Source: Cognatishimia coralii (lineage in GTDB: Bacteria; Pseudomonadota; Alphaproteobacteria; Rhodobacterales; Rhodobacteraceae). Taken from it: a stretch of 64,000 bases of DNA. The notes under the pieces were generated by a model. The model did no database searches. It was not told the DNA's origin and was given only the letters and a program-made list of their open reading frames with translations. Position numbers and translations under genes: made by a program. Shown in pieces: positions 26,633 to 35,307 of this stretch. Location of the stretch: positions 558,001 to 622,000 of the forward strand of contig NZ_JBBGAZ010000001.1 of NCBI RefSeq assembly GCF_037478305.1, written 5' to 3'. The first letter of the stretch is position 1; every line of letters begins with the position of its first letter.

Positions 26633-26805
26633 GCTACCCTCTGCTCTCTCACCCAACTGCCCGAGCGACTGTTAGCGCAAACACCGCTTAACAATTGACC
26701 GTCCGTTAAGCAAGTCTACTTCACATCTCTGTCAGTATATCTGTAACGACTTTCCCTCATAGGCATATTTTCATAAGCAAGATCGACCAAAAGAAAGACA
26801 GGCAT

Positions 26806-27747
26806 ATGAAAGACGCGGTAAATTTCGGCAAGTTTCAGGATCCCTTTGTGACCGCAAAGGGTGATACCCGCGCGCAAGTGCCACTAAGCGATCCGCAGAC
26901 GCTGTGGTTCAACACGGGCACGCTGTGCAATATCGAATGCGAAAACTGCTATATTCTGAGCTCTCCGACCAATGACGCGCTGGTCTATCTGACGGCGGAT
27001 GAGATCACCGACTATCTGGATCAGCTTGAAGACCGCAATTGGGGCGTACGCGAAATCGCCTTTACGGGCGGTGAGCCTTACATGAACCCCGAGATGAACG
27101 AGATGACCCGCCGTTGTCTGGAACGCGGTTATGACGTCTTGGTTCTGACCAACGCCATGATGCCGATGCAGCGCAAGAAGGTGAAAGAAGGCCTTTTGGA
27201 GCTGAACGCCGCCTACCCCGGCAAGCTGACCATGCGCATTTCGGTCGACCATTGGTCCGAAGAGCTGCACGACAAAGAGCGTGGCAAAGGCAGTTTTGAC
27301 AAAACCATCACTGGCATGGAATGGCTGAGCGAAAATGGGTTCACTATGGCCGTCGCTGGGCGCACCGTTTGGGGCGAGACCGATGCGGACTCCCGTCAGG
27401 GCTATGCGGATCTTTATGCAAAACACGGCTTTGACATTGACGCGAACAATCCGGGCATGACCGTGCTTTTCCCTGAAATGGACGAAACCGTCGAAGTCCC
27501 CGAGATCACCACCGACTGCTGGGGCATTCTGAACAAACAACCAACCGAGGTCATGTGTTCAAACTCTCGCATGGTGGTCAAACACAAGGGGGCCGACGCC
27601 CCCAGCGTAATTGCCTGCACATTGCTGCCCTATGAGAAAGAATTCGACATGGGCCGCACGTTGGAAGAGGCCGAGAAATCGGTGCAACTTAACCACCCAC
27701 ATTGCGCGAAATTCTGCGTTTTGGGCGGGGCGAGCTGCTCGGCGTAA
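26806..27747 (+). CDS. Radical SAM protein with C-terminal cysteine cluster
   Basis: A 313-residue radical SAM enzyme. The cluster motif is CNIECENC (Cys41, Cys45, Cys48), with the GGEP motif at EIAFTGGEPYMNPEM. The C-terminal 80 residues contain seven cysteines (DCWGIL, MCSN, ACTLL, HPHCAKFCVLGGASC), suggesting one or two extra iron-sulfur clusters as in SPASM or Twitch proteins. The substrate is unknown. No peptide precursor was seen beside it; the neighbours are zwf (divergent) and gyrA (119 bp downstream). I do not recognise a named family. Confidence 0.85.
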   Translation: MKDAVNFGKFQDPFVTAKGDTRAQVPLSDPQTLWFNTGTLCNIECENCYILSSPTNDALVYLTADEITDYLDQLEDRNWGVREIAFTGGEPYMNPEMNEMTRRCLERGYDVLVLTNAMMPMQRKKVKEGLLELNAAYPGKLTMRISVDHWSEELHDKERGKGSFDKTITGMEWLSENGFTMAVAGRTVWGETDADSRQGYADLYAKHGFDIDANNPGMTVLFPEMDETVEVPEITTDCWGILNKQPTEVMCSNSRMVVKHKGADAPSVIACTLLPYEKEFDMGRTLEEAEKSVQLNHPHCAKFCVLGGASCSA

Positions 27748-27866
27748 ACCACCCCTAATTTCGGCGAATTCTCCACAATGGCGATGCAGCCATTGCACCC
27801 CATATGCTGCCTCTGTTATAAAAGCTTCAACTAAATATTGAGCCCAAGACAGAAGCGAGCTAAGAC

Positions 27867-30608
27867 TTGAGCGACACGCCTGAAACCCCTGAAAACGAAG
27901 AAGAAAACATCGTAGAGCGCATGCATCACGATGGTCCAACTGTGACCATCGAAGAAGAGATGCAGACCTCATATCTCGATTACGCGATGAGTGTAATCGT
28001 GAGTCGTGCGATTCCTGACCTTCGGGACGGTCTGAAACCGGTCCACCGCCGCATTCTTTATGCGATGCACGAGACCGGAAACAGCCACGAGAAAGCCTAT
28101 CGTAAATCGGCCCGTCCGGTTGGCGATGTCATGGGTAAATACCACCCGCATGGCGACGGCGCGATCTATGACGCGCTGGTTCGGATGGCGCAGGATTTCT
28201 CGATGTCACTGCCGCTTTTGGACGGTCAGGGCAACTTTGGCTCCATGGACGGCGATAACCCCGCCGCCATGCGCTACACCGAGGTGCGCATGGACAAGCC
28301 GGCGGCCTTCATGCTGGCGGATATCGAAAAAGACACGGTCGATTTTCAAGACAACTACGACGGCAAAGACCAAGAGCCGACGGTTTTGCCCAGCCGTTTC
28401 CCCAATATGCTGGTCAATGGCGCGGGCGGTATTGCGGTGGGTATGGCCACAAACATCCCGCCCCATAACCTGGGCGAGGTCTGCGATGCCACTTTGGCCC
28501 TGATCGAGAACCCGGATCTCAGCTCCGAAGACCTGATCGAATATGTCCCCGGCCCTGATTTCCCAACAGGCGGCATTATGCTGGGCCGTTCTGGTGCGCG
28601 CAAAGCCTATCTTGAGGGCCGTGGCTCGGTCATCATCCGTGCCAAGACTCGCGTCGAAGAGATCCGCAAGGACCGCTACGCCATCGTCATCGACGAGATC
28701 CCCTATCAAGTCAACAAAGCGTCGATGATCGAGAAGATCGCAGAACAGGTCCGCGAGAAGAAGATCGAAGGCGTGGCCCATGTGCAGGATGAATCAGACC
28801 GCAACGGCGTCCGCGTCGTGGTCGAACTGAAACGCGACGCGACGGCTGAGGTCGTGCTGAACCAGCTCTTCCGCTTCACGCCGATGCAGACCTCCTTTGG
28901 CTGTAACATGCTGGCGCTGAATGGTGGACGTCCTGAACAGCTGACGCTGCGGGCGTTTTTGACCTCTTTCATCGACTTCCGCGAAGAAGTCGTCGCGCGC
29001 CGCACCGCGTATGAGCTGCGCAAAGCACGCGAACGCAGCCATATCCTCTGTGGTTTGGCTGTGGCTGTTTCCAATGTCGACGAAATTGTCGCCACGATCC
29101 GCGCGTCTGCCGATGCGGCGGAAGCGCGTGAGAAACTGATGACCCGTCGTTGGCCTGCCGCTGACATTGCGGGCTATATCCAGCTGATCGACGATCCGAC
29201 CCATACGATGAATGACGACGGTACCTACAACCTGTCTGAAACTCAGGCCCGTGCGATCCTTGAGTTGCGCCTGCAACGCCTGACCCAGATCGGCGTCAAA
29301 GAGGTCACCGACGAGCTCGAAGAGCTGGCAGGCAAGATCAAGGAATACCTCGAGATCCTCAGCTCTCGTGAACGCATCATGGGTCTGATTTCCACCGAAC
29401 TCGTGGAAGTCAAAGAGAAATTCGCCGTCGACCGCCGCACCGAAATCGTGGATTGGTCGGGCGACATGGACGACGAAGACCTGATTGAGCGCGAAGATAT
29501 GGTCGTGACGGTGACGTCTGGCGGCTACATCAAACGCACCGCTCTGGCCGACTTCCGCGCGCAGAAACGCGGCGGTAAGGGTATTTCGGGCATGCAGACC
29601 AAAGAAGAGGATGTGGTCACGACCCTCTTTGTGGCCAATACGCACACGCAGCTCTTGTTCTTTACGACCGACGGTATGGTTTACAAGCTGAAAACCTGGC
29701 GTCTGCCGCTGGGCGGACGGACCGCCAAAGGCAAAGCGATTGTGAACATCCTGCCGATCCCGACGGGCGTCTCGATCGCGGCGATCATGCCGGTCGACCG
29801 CGACGAGAAGGAATGGGACGACCTGCAGGTGGTCTTTGCCACCGACCGCGGCACTGTTCGGCGCAACAAGCTGTCTGACTTCACGAATGTGAAGTCCAAC
29901 GGCAAAATTGCGATGAAATTTGAAGGCGATAGCGAAGATTGGTCAATGATCGACGCGCGCATTGCGTCTAACGATGACGACGTGATGCTGGTCACAAAAT
30001 CCGGCCGCGCCATTCGCTTTCCGGCTACCGATGTGCGAGTCTTTAACTCGCGCGCGTCAACCGGTGTGCGGGGCGTGAAACTGGGCGACGATGACCGCGT
30101 GGTCTCGATGTCGATCATCCGCCACTTTGACGCGACATCGGACGAACGTGCCGCCTACCTCAAAATGCGCCGCGCTGTTGCGGGCGCTGTCGATGATGAG
30201 GCCGCAAGCGACGAAGAGGCCAATGAAAACGCGACCATCAGCCAGGAACGCTATGCAGAGATGTCGGCGGCCGAGAACCTGATCCTGACGATCACAACGG
30301 GTGGCGCGGGCAAACTGTCCAGTTCCCATGATTATCCGGTGCGTGGACGTGGCGGCATGGGCGTCGCGGCCATGGACAAAGCCATGCGCGGCGGCGCGCT
30401 GGTCGCCTCCTTCCCGGTTGAGATGGGCGATCAGATCATGCTCGCGACCTCTAAAGGTCAGTCGATCCGTGTGCCCGTGGATGGGATCTCTTTCCGGTCA
30501 CGGTCCGCTGGAGGCGTGCGCGTGTTTAACACTGGTAAAGGTGAAGAAGTCGTATCCGTCGCTTGGATCGCAGAACAGAATGAGGAGGAAGAGGGTTCCG
30601 AGGAATAA
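27867..30608 (+). CDS. gyrA: DNA gyrase subunit A
   Basis: The 913-residue A subunit of gyrase cuts and rejoins DNA and wraps it. It starts at TTG. The breakage domain has VSRAIPDLRDGLKPVHRRIL and the active-site tyrosine (Tyr137) in AAMRYTEVRM. The six-blade C-terminal beta-pinwheel includes the GyrA box, seen as QKRGGKGI. The quinolone-resistance region reads HPHGDGAIYD, with Gly98 where E. coli has Ser83 and Asp102 matching Asp87. An acidic insertion (about 770-795) and acidic tail are present. A terminator follows. Confidence 0.98.
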   Translation: MSDTPETPENEEENIVERMHHDGPTVTIEEEMQTSYLDYAMSVIVSRAIPDLRDGLKPVHRRILYAMHETGNSHEKAYRKSARPVGDVMGKYHPHGDGAIYDALVRMAQDFSMSLPLLDGQGNFGSMDGDNPAAMRYTEVRMDKPAAFMLADIEKDTVDFQDNYDGKDQEPTVLPSRFPNMLVNGAGGIAVGMATNIPPHNLGEVCDATLALIENPDLSSEDLIEYVPGPDFPTGGIMLGRSGARKAYLEGRGSVIIRAKTRVEEIRKDRYAIVIDEIPYQVNKASMIEKIAEQVREKKIEGVAHVQDESDRNGVRVVVELKRDATAEVVLNQLFRFTPMQTSFGCNMLALNGGRPEQLTLRAFLTSFIDFREEVVARRTAYELRKARERSHILCGLAVAVSNVDEIVATIRASADAAEAREKLMTRRWPAADIAGYIQLIDDPTHTMNDDGTYNLSETQARAILELRLQRLTQIGVKEVTDELEELAGKIKEYLEILSSRERIMGLISTELVEVKEKFAVDRRTEIVDWSGDMDDEDLIEREDMVVTVTSGGYIKRTALADFRAQKRGGKGISGMQTKEEDVVTTLFVANTHTQLLFFTTDGMVYKLKTWRLPLGGRTAKGKAIVNILPIPTGVSIAAIMPVDRDEKEWDDLQVVFATDRGTVRRNKLSDFTNVKSNGKIAMKFEGDSEDWSMIDARIASNDDDVMLVTKSGRAIRFPATDVRVFNSRASTGVRGVKLGDDDRVVSMSIIRHFDATSDERAAYLKMRRAVAGAVDDEAASDEEANENATISQERYAEMSAAENLILTITTGGAGKLSSSHDYPVRGRGGMGVAAMDKAMRGGALVASFPVEMGDQIMLATSKGQSIRVPVDGISFRSRSAGGVRVFNTGKGEEVVSVAWIAEQNEEEEGSEE

Positions 30609-30631
30609 CCCCTCTCTACGTCACGAAAAAC

Positions 30632-30662
30632 AAAAGCCCCGAGGATCTCCCCGGGGCTTTTT
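30632..30662. terminator. Bidirectional terminator between gyrA and the M32 carboxypeptidase gene
   Basis: AAAAGCCCCG pairs with CGGGGCTTTTT, and A and T runs on both sides allow termination of both convergent transcripts. Confidence 0.93.
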
Positions 30663-30680
30663 CAATTCTATATCAGCGCA

Positions 30681-32156
30681 TTACAGGCCGTATATCTCAC
30701 CGAACTTAAACTCAAGATAGTCAAGTAATGGCTCAGGCGACACCTCTGATCCGGTTGCATGCATGATCGTATCAACGGGTTTGCGCAATCCACCATGCCG
30801 CTGCAGGTTCTCACCCAGCCACCCTGTTGCAGCCGAGGTATCCCCCCGCGCCAACTGCTGATCCAGATCCGGCACGGCAGCCCGCATCGCCGCATTCAAA
30901 CAGCCCGCGTAGACATTGCCCAGGGAATAGGTCGGGAAATACCCAAAGAGCCCCACCGACCAATGCACATCCTGCAACACACCGTTAGACGGCGTATCGA
31001 CCGCATAGCCAAAGTCGCTCTCAAAGCGATCATTCCAAGCAGCCTCTAGATCAGCCACCTGCAGATCCCCCGCCATCAACGCGCGCTCCAGCCCAAAGCG
31101 CAACATGACATGCAGGTTATACTGCACCTCATCCGCCTCGGTCCGAATATAACCCTGCTTCACACGGTTGACCGAGCGATAGAACTCCTCGGCCGAGGTA
31201 ATCCCAAAGTCTCCAAACGCGGCTTGCATCTGCTCAAATAGCCACCCGGTAAAGGCGCGCCCTCGCCCGATCTGGTTCTCATAAATCCGGCTCTGGCTTT
31301 CGTGCACTCCCATCGACACGCCACGCCCCAATGGCGTCAGCAGATAGTCCTGAGAGATATTTTGTTCATAACAGGCATGCCCGACTTCGTGAATTGTCGA
31401 GTAAAAACAATTGAATGGGTCGGCCTCATCCACCCTCGTTGTGATCCGCACATCAATGCCCGATCCCGAGCTGAACGGATGCACGGCTTTGTCGATACGC
31501 CCTTTGTCAAACCTATAGCCAAAGGCCGCCGCCAACTCGTGGCTCAGTTTCAACTGCGCGGCTTCGGGGAAATGTCCAGTCAAGGCCGCAGGTGCTTCAG
31601 CCTCTAAACACGCGCCTCGCAAAGCTACCAGTCGCGGTCGCATCGCGTCAAAGATCGCAGCGATTTCTGAAGCCTGAGTATAGGGCTCATAGTCTTCCAA
31701 AAGCGCATCATAGGGATCACCACCCGCTGCCAGTGCCTCGGCTTCTTGACGACGCAAATTCACCACTTCCTCAAGGATCGGCAGGAAGGCTGCCACATCC
31801 TCGTCCGCCCGCGCCTGTGCCCAGATACCTTGCGCCTTAGACGTCACCCGCGCGAGCTGGCTTGCCAGCTCCACGGGCACTTTCTGCGTCCGCTCATAGC
31901 TGCGCGTCACTTCGCGCAACTGAGCTTGCCCTGTTTCGTCCAGGTCTGATGCATCAATCGAGGAAATCCACTCCGCCACCCGAGGATCGATCCGGCGCGC
32001 ATGTAAAACCGTCTCCATCGCGGCCATTTCCTCAGCCCGTTGCGGCGCAGACCCACGGGGCATCATGGTTTCCTGATCCCAACCCAAACGCCCAGCCACT
32101 TGACCCAGTGCTTGAGTTTCGCGCTGGAACGCCATCAAATCATTGTAAGAACTCAT
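30681..32156 (-). CDS. M32-family metallocarboxypeptidase
   Basis: A 491-residue, mainly helical zinc carboxypeptidase of family M32 (Thermus Taq carboxypeptidase type), trimming amino acids from peptide C-termini in the cytoplasm. The zinc motif HEVGH appears in YSTIHEVGHACYEQN, and the downstream metal ligand region GVHESQSRIYENQIGR is typical for the family. Length matches M32. Its start is directly adjacent to the ctaA stop, so the two are co-transcribed, though there is no obvious functional link. Confidence 0.95.
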   Translation of the reverse strand: MSSYNDLMAFQRETQALGQVAGRLGWDQETMMPRGSAPQRAEEMAAMETVLHARRIDPRVAEWISSIDASDLDETGQAQLREVTRSYERTQKVPVELASQLARVTSKAQGIWAQARADEDVAAFLPILEEVVNLRRQEAEALAAGGDPYDALLEDYEPYTQASEIAAIFDAMRPRLVALRGACLEAEAPAALTGHFPEAAQLKLSHELAAAFGYRFDKGRIDKAVHPFSSGSGIDVRITTRVDEADPFNCFYSTIHEVGHACYEQNISQDYLLTPLGRGVSMGVHESQSRIYENQIGRGRAFTGWLFEQMQAAFGDFGITSAEEFYRSVNRVKQGYIRTEADEVQYNLHVMLRFGLERALMAGDLQVADLEAAWNDRFESDFGYAVDTPSNGVLQDVHWSVGLFGYFPTYSLGNVYAGCLNAAMRAAVPDLDQQLARGDTSAATGWLGENLQRHGGLRKPVDTIMHATGSEVSPEPLLDYLEFKFGEIYGL

Positions 32157-33296
32157 TTACGCCTCACGAATAGAAGTAGAGATCGGATAGAAAGATAGGA
32201 AGCGCGCCCGCAGGATCAGCACCCAGACCAGAACCGCCATCAACTGATGCACAATCGCCAACTGCCAAGGCGCGACATAGAGAACCGTCGCGATGCCCAA
32301 CACGATCTGCACCGCCAATGCCGCCATCACCGCATTAAACGCAAACCGCGTCGCCCCATGCGCAGATCCTCGCGCGCGACGCCAGACAACAACCGCAAAG
32401 ATCACCAAGAGGTAGCCCCACATGCGGTGAATGAACTGCACAAGCCCGGGGTTCTCAAAGAAGTTGCTCCACCATGGCGTCAAACCAAAGGCGTCCGGCG
32501 GAAAGACCCCGCCCGCCATCAGCGGCCAATCGGTGAACGTACGCCCCGCATCAATGCCCGCAACCAACGCGCCCAAAAGGATCTGCACAAAGCATGCATG
32601 CAAGAGCCCGGTGGACAGAGAATAGAGCTTGGCTTCCTTGCCGCGTCGCGCCTGCATCAAGTCTTTCTCAGGCCGCGACAGCAACAGAATGTACCACGCC
32701 AACACGCCCAAAATCACAAAGGCCAGCCCCAGATGGGTCGCCAGCCGATAGGAGGCCACATCCAAGCGGTCTCCAGACAGGCCCGAGGACACCATCCACC
32801 AGCCAATCGCACCTTGTAGACCGCCCAGGAGCCCCACAGTCCACAAACGACGCGCCCAACCCGTCGGAATGTTGCGCGTCACTGCGAAACCCAGGAAACC
32901 CAGAGCCCAAACAAGCCCCACAGTACGCCCAAGCTGCCGGTGTCCCCATTCCCACCAGTAGATAACTTTGAACTCGGCCAGGCTCATGCCCTTGTTTTGC
33001 AACTGATATTCGGGGATCTCGCGATATTTGTCGAATTCGACCTGCCAGGCTTCAGCCGACATGGGAGGCACAGCCCCGGTCACAGGCTTCCACTCGGTAA
33101 TCGACAGACCGGAATCCGTCAGCCGTGTCAGCCCCCCCACGGCGATCATCATGACCACCATCACAAACAGAATGCCCAGCCAAATCCGGATCCCGCGCCG
33201 CGCGCCTTTTGGCGCCTGATCGATCACGCCCCCTGCCGGCACCGCCACATCGGCCTTTTCGCCAACCTCTTCAAAGATGCTGCGCTTCTCGCTCAT
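32157..33296 (-). CDS. ctaA: Heme A synthase CtaA/COX15
   Basis: A 379-residue inner-membrane protein with eight predicted helices. It oxidises the C8 methyl of heme O to make heme A for aa3-type cytochrome oxidase. IAVGGLTRLTDSGLSITEWKP in helix 1 and its following loop, YWWEWGHRQLGR, and the paired histidine-bearing segments VQFIHRMWGYLL and AIVHQLMAVLVW are the alphaproteobacterial type features. About 40 hydrophilic residues precede the first helix. It suggests an aerobic organism with an aa3 oxidase. Confidence 0.96.
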   Translation of the reverse strand: MSEKRSIFEEVGEKADVAVPAGGVIDQAPKGARRGIRIWLGILFVMVVMMIAVGGLTRLTDSGLSITEWKPVTGAVPPMSAEAWQVEFDKYREIPEYQLQNKGMSLAEFKVIYWWEWGHRQLGRTVGLVWALGFLGFAVTRNIPTGWARRLWTVGLLGGLQGAIGWWMVSSGLSGDRLDVASYRLATHLGLAFVILGVLAWYILLLSRPEKDLMQARRGKEAKLYSLSTGLLHACFVQILLGALVAGIDAGRTFTDWPLMAGGVFPPDAFGLTPWWSNFFENPGLVQFIHRMWGYLLVIFAVVVWRRARGSAHGATRFAFNAVMAALAVQIVLGIATVLYVAPWQLAIVHQLMAVLVWVLILRARFLSFYPISTSIREA

Positions 33297-33363
33297 CGCT
33301 GGATCCTCAACTGATCTTATTTCGCCAGAGAGTAGGTCGCTGAGCGTAGGGCTTCAAGTGCGC

Positions 33364-34113
33364 TCAATCGTCTTTGCGGTCTTTCCAGCGCACCATTTGC
33401 CGCATCATCCCATGCAGCATCTGGATATCGGCGCGGGTCATGGGAAAGCGCGACCACATATTGCGCAGATTGATCTTCATACCTTCGGCTTTGGGTTCCG
33501 GGAAAAAGAACCCCGCCTCGTCCAACCGATCCTCAAAATGCCGTGCCAAAGCGTCCACGTCGCCCTGACTGGCCCAATCGCTGCCGGCCATCGACATGCG
33601 TTCCGGCGCAACGTCCGCCGCACCACGCATCCACTCATAGGCCGTCAACAAAACGCATTGCGCGAGGTTCAGCGAGGCATATTCCGGGTTCACAGGCACA
33701 TTGATGACCGCATTTGCCAAAGCGATATCGTCATTCTCAAGCCCCGCCCGTTCTGGCCCATAAAGAACCGCAACCTTCTGACCTGCCGCGATTTTCTCGC
33801 GCGCGACAGTCATCGCGTGCTCTGGTGTCATCACCGGCACCGTCAAATCCCGAGACCGCGCCGTCGTGGCAAAGACATAGGTGCAATCCGCAACCGCCTC
33901 AGCCGTCGAGGCACAGATCTGCGCCTCATCCAGCAACCGCCCAGCCCCCGAGGACATGGCAATCGCCTTCTGGTTCGGCCACCCGTCGCGCGGATTGACG
34001 ATCCGCATCCGGTCCAACCCGAAATTCCACATCGCCCGCGCGGCCCCGCCGATGTTTTCCCCCATCTGCGGGCGCACCAAAACCATGACCGGTTGCGGGG
34101 TTTCACTTGGCAT
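33364..34113 (-). CDS. trmJ: SPOUT RNA 2'-O-methyltransferase (TrmJ-like)
   Basis: A 249-residue SpoU/TrmH-superfamily knot methyltransferase. Motif 1 is RPQMGENIGGAARAMWNFGL, motif 2 is VAVLYGPERAGLENDDI, and motif 3 is INVPVNPEYASLNLAQCVLLTAYE. The order and the helical C-terminal extension match TrmJ, which methylates the 2'-O of nucleotide 32 in tRNA. Substrate is by homology only. A dispersed repeat copy lies about 60 bp upstream. Confidence 0.88.
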   Translation of the reverse strand: MPSETPQPVMVLVRPQMGENIGGAARAMWNFGLDRMRIVNPRDGWPNQKAIAMSSGAGRLLDEAQICASTAEAVADCTYVFATTARSRDLTVPVMTPEHAMTVAREKIAAGQKVAVLYGPERAGLENDDIALANAVINVPVNPEYASLNLAQCVLLTAYEWMRGAADVAPERMSMAGSDWASQGDVDALARHFEDRLDEAGFFFPEPKAEGMKINLRNMWSRFPMTRADIQMLHGMMRQMVRWKDRKDD

Positions 34114-34176
34114 CAGGCTCTCCTGTCAAAATCCGCTCGCTCTTAGCGTGGCCAAAGGGTGCAAACAACCCACGCC

Positions 34177-34200
34177 CTTTTCATCTTGCCAAAAATACTC
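34177..34200 (-). repeat. Dispersed intergenic repeat, copy 2
   Basis: The minus strand reads GAGTATTTTTGGCAAGATG followed by AAAAG, in the gap between trmJ and the TfoX-like gene. No stem-loop directly precedes this copy. Confidence 0.65.
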
Positions 34201-34241
34201 AAAACTCAGGCTTAGCCATAGGCGCAGACAAAGGAGATATC

Positions 34242-34571
34242 ATGGCAGTCGATGAAGGCCTCGTAGAGATTCTGCGCGAAGATCTGGCCCACACGGTCAA
34301 TATCTCCGAAAAGCGCATGTTTGGCGGGCTTTGCTTTATGCTGAACGGCAATATGCTCTGCGGCGTTCACAAAAACGGTGGCATGTTCCGAGTCGGCAAA
34401 GAGCTGGAGGCCGAGGCGCTCGCCATCGAAGGCGCGCGGCCTATGGATTTCACAGGCCGTCCCATGGCGGGATTTATCGATGTCGAAGACGACCTTCTTG
34501 GCGACGATGCGCGCCGCCACAAGATGCTTGCGCTCGCGCAGGCCTACGTCGGGGCCATGCCCGCGAAATAG
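34242..34571 (+). CDS. TfoX N-terminal domain protein
   Basis: A 109-residue protein with the TfoX/Sxy N-terminal fold: EDLAHTVNISEKRMFGGLCFMLNGNMLCGVHKNGGMFRVG, then GRPMAGFIDVEDD. The domain is found in the competence regulator Sxy, but stand-alone versions in alphaproteobacteria have no defined role. AAGGAG lies 6 nt before ATG. It ends 63 bp before the ThiE-like gene and may share a transcript. Confidence 0.85.
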   Translation: MAVDEGLVEILREDLAHTVNISEKRMFGGLCFMLNGNMLCGVHKNGGMFRVGKELEAEALAIEGARPMDFTGRPMAGFIDVEDDLLGDDARRHKMLALAQAYVGAMPAK

Positions 34572-34634
34572 TGCTGGATAGCCAAGCCGCAAAATCCGCG
34601 CTATAGAGCGCGAAACAGAACGGAAAGACGCGTC

Positions 34635-35255
34635 ATGGCCGAGCAAGACCTCCCGCAGATCTATGTGATCACCCCGCCAGAGTTTGAACTGAGCACTTAC
34701 CCCAATCAACTCGCCAAAGTCTTGGATTCCCACGAGATTGCTTGCGTGCGCGTCGCACTGGCCACCCGAGACGAAGACCGCCTCAGCCGCGCTGCCGATG
34801 CAATCCGCGAGGTCTGTTATCCCCGCGATATCGCTCTGGTCATGAGCGAGCACGTATTGCTGGCTCAACGTCTTGGCCTGGACGGCGTGCATTTGTTGGA
34901 CGGCGCGCGCAGCATTCGCAAAATCCGCAAGGATCTGGGCGATGACGCGATTGTCGGATCCTTCTGCGGGGCCTCACGCCACGACGGTATGTCCGCCGGA
35001 GAAAGCGGCGCGGACTACGTTGCCTTCGGACCTGTGGGGTCGGCCCCTCTGGGCGATGGCAGCATCGCCGAGCCAGAGTTATTCGCATGGTGGTCAGAGA
35101 TGATCGAAGTGCCGGTTGTGGCCGAAGGCGACCTTAATTCCGAGATCATTCGCACGCTCGCACCGATCACGGACTTCTTCGGGATCGGAGAAGAAATCTG
35201 GCGCGCCGAGGATCCGGCGGCGCAGTTGCAGGCCTTTATCGAGCGCATGAAGTAA
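34635..35255 (+). CDS. ThiE/TenI-like barrel protein with altered active site
   Basis: A 206-residue TIM-barrel protein resembling thiamine-phosphate synthase. LGLDGVHLLDG, IVGSFCGASRHDGMSAGESGADYVAFGPV and VPVVAEGDL align with the ThiE order. Several usual ThiE residues are not seen: the pyrophosphate-binding GP..T.TK loop is replaced by GPVGSAPLGDG, and AIGGI by AEGDL. It may be a catalytically different or inactive paralogue. No other thiamine gene is near. A hairpin overlaps its stop codon. Confidence 0.8.
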   Translation: MAEQDLPQIYVITPPEFELSTYPNQLAKVLDSHEIACVRVALATRDEDRLSRAADAIREVCYPRDIALVMSEHVLLAQRLGLDGVHLLDGARSIRKIRKDLGDDAIVGSFCGASRHDGMSAGESGADYVAFGPVGSAPLGDGSIAEPELFAWWSEMIEVPVVAEGDLNSEIIRTLAPITDFFGIGEEIWRAEDPAAQLQAFIERMK

Positions 35256-35275
35256 GGGAGTTTATCCCCTTACTT
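35250..35275 (+). terminator. Stem-loop overlapping the ThiE-like stop codon
   Basis: AAGTAAGGG, which includes the TAA stop, pairs perfectly with CCCTTACTT around an 8-nt loop. A weak T/A-rich tail follows. It is a probable terminator embedded in the end of the gene. Confidence 0.55.
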
Positions 35276-35307
35276 CAAACTCTTACAACTAGACTTGAAA
35301 GTCGCAC

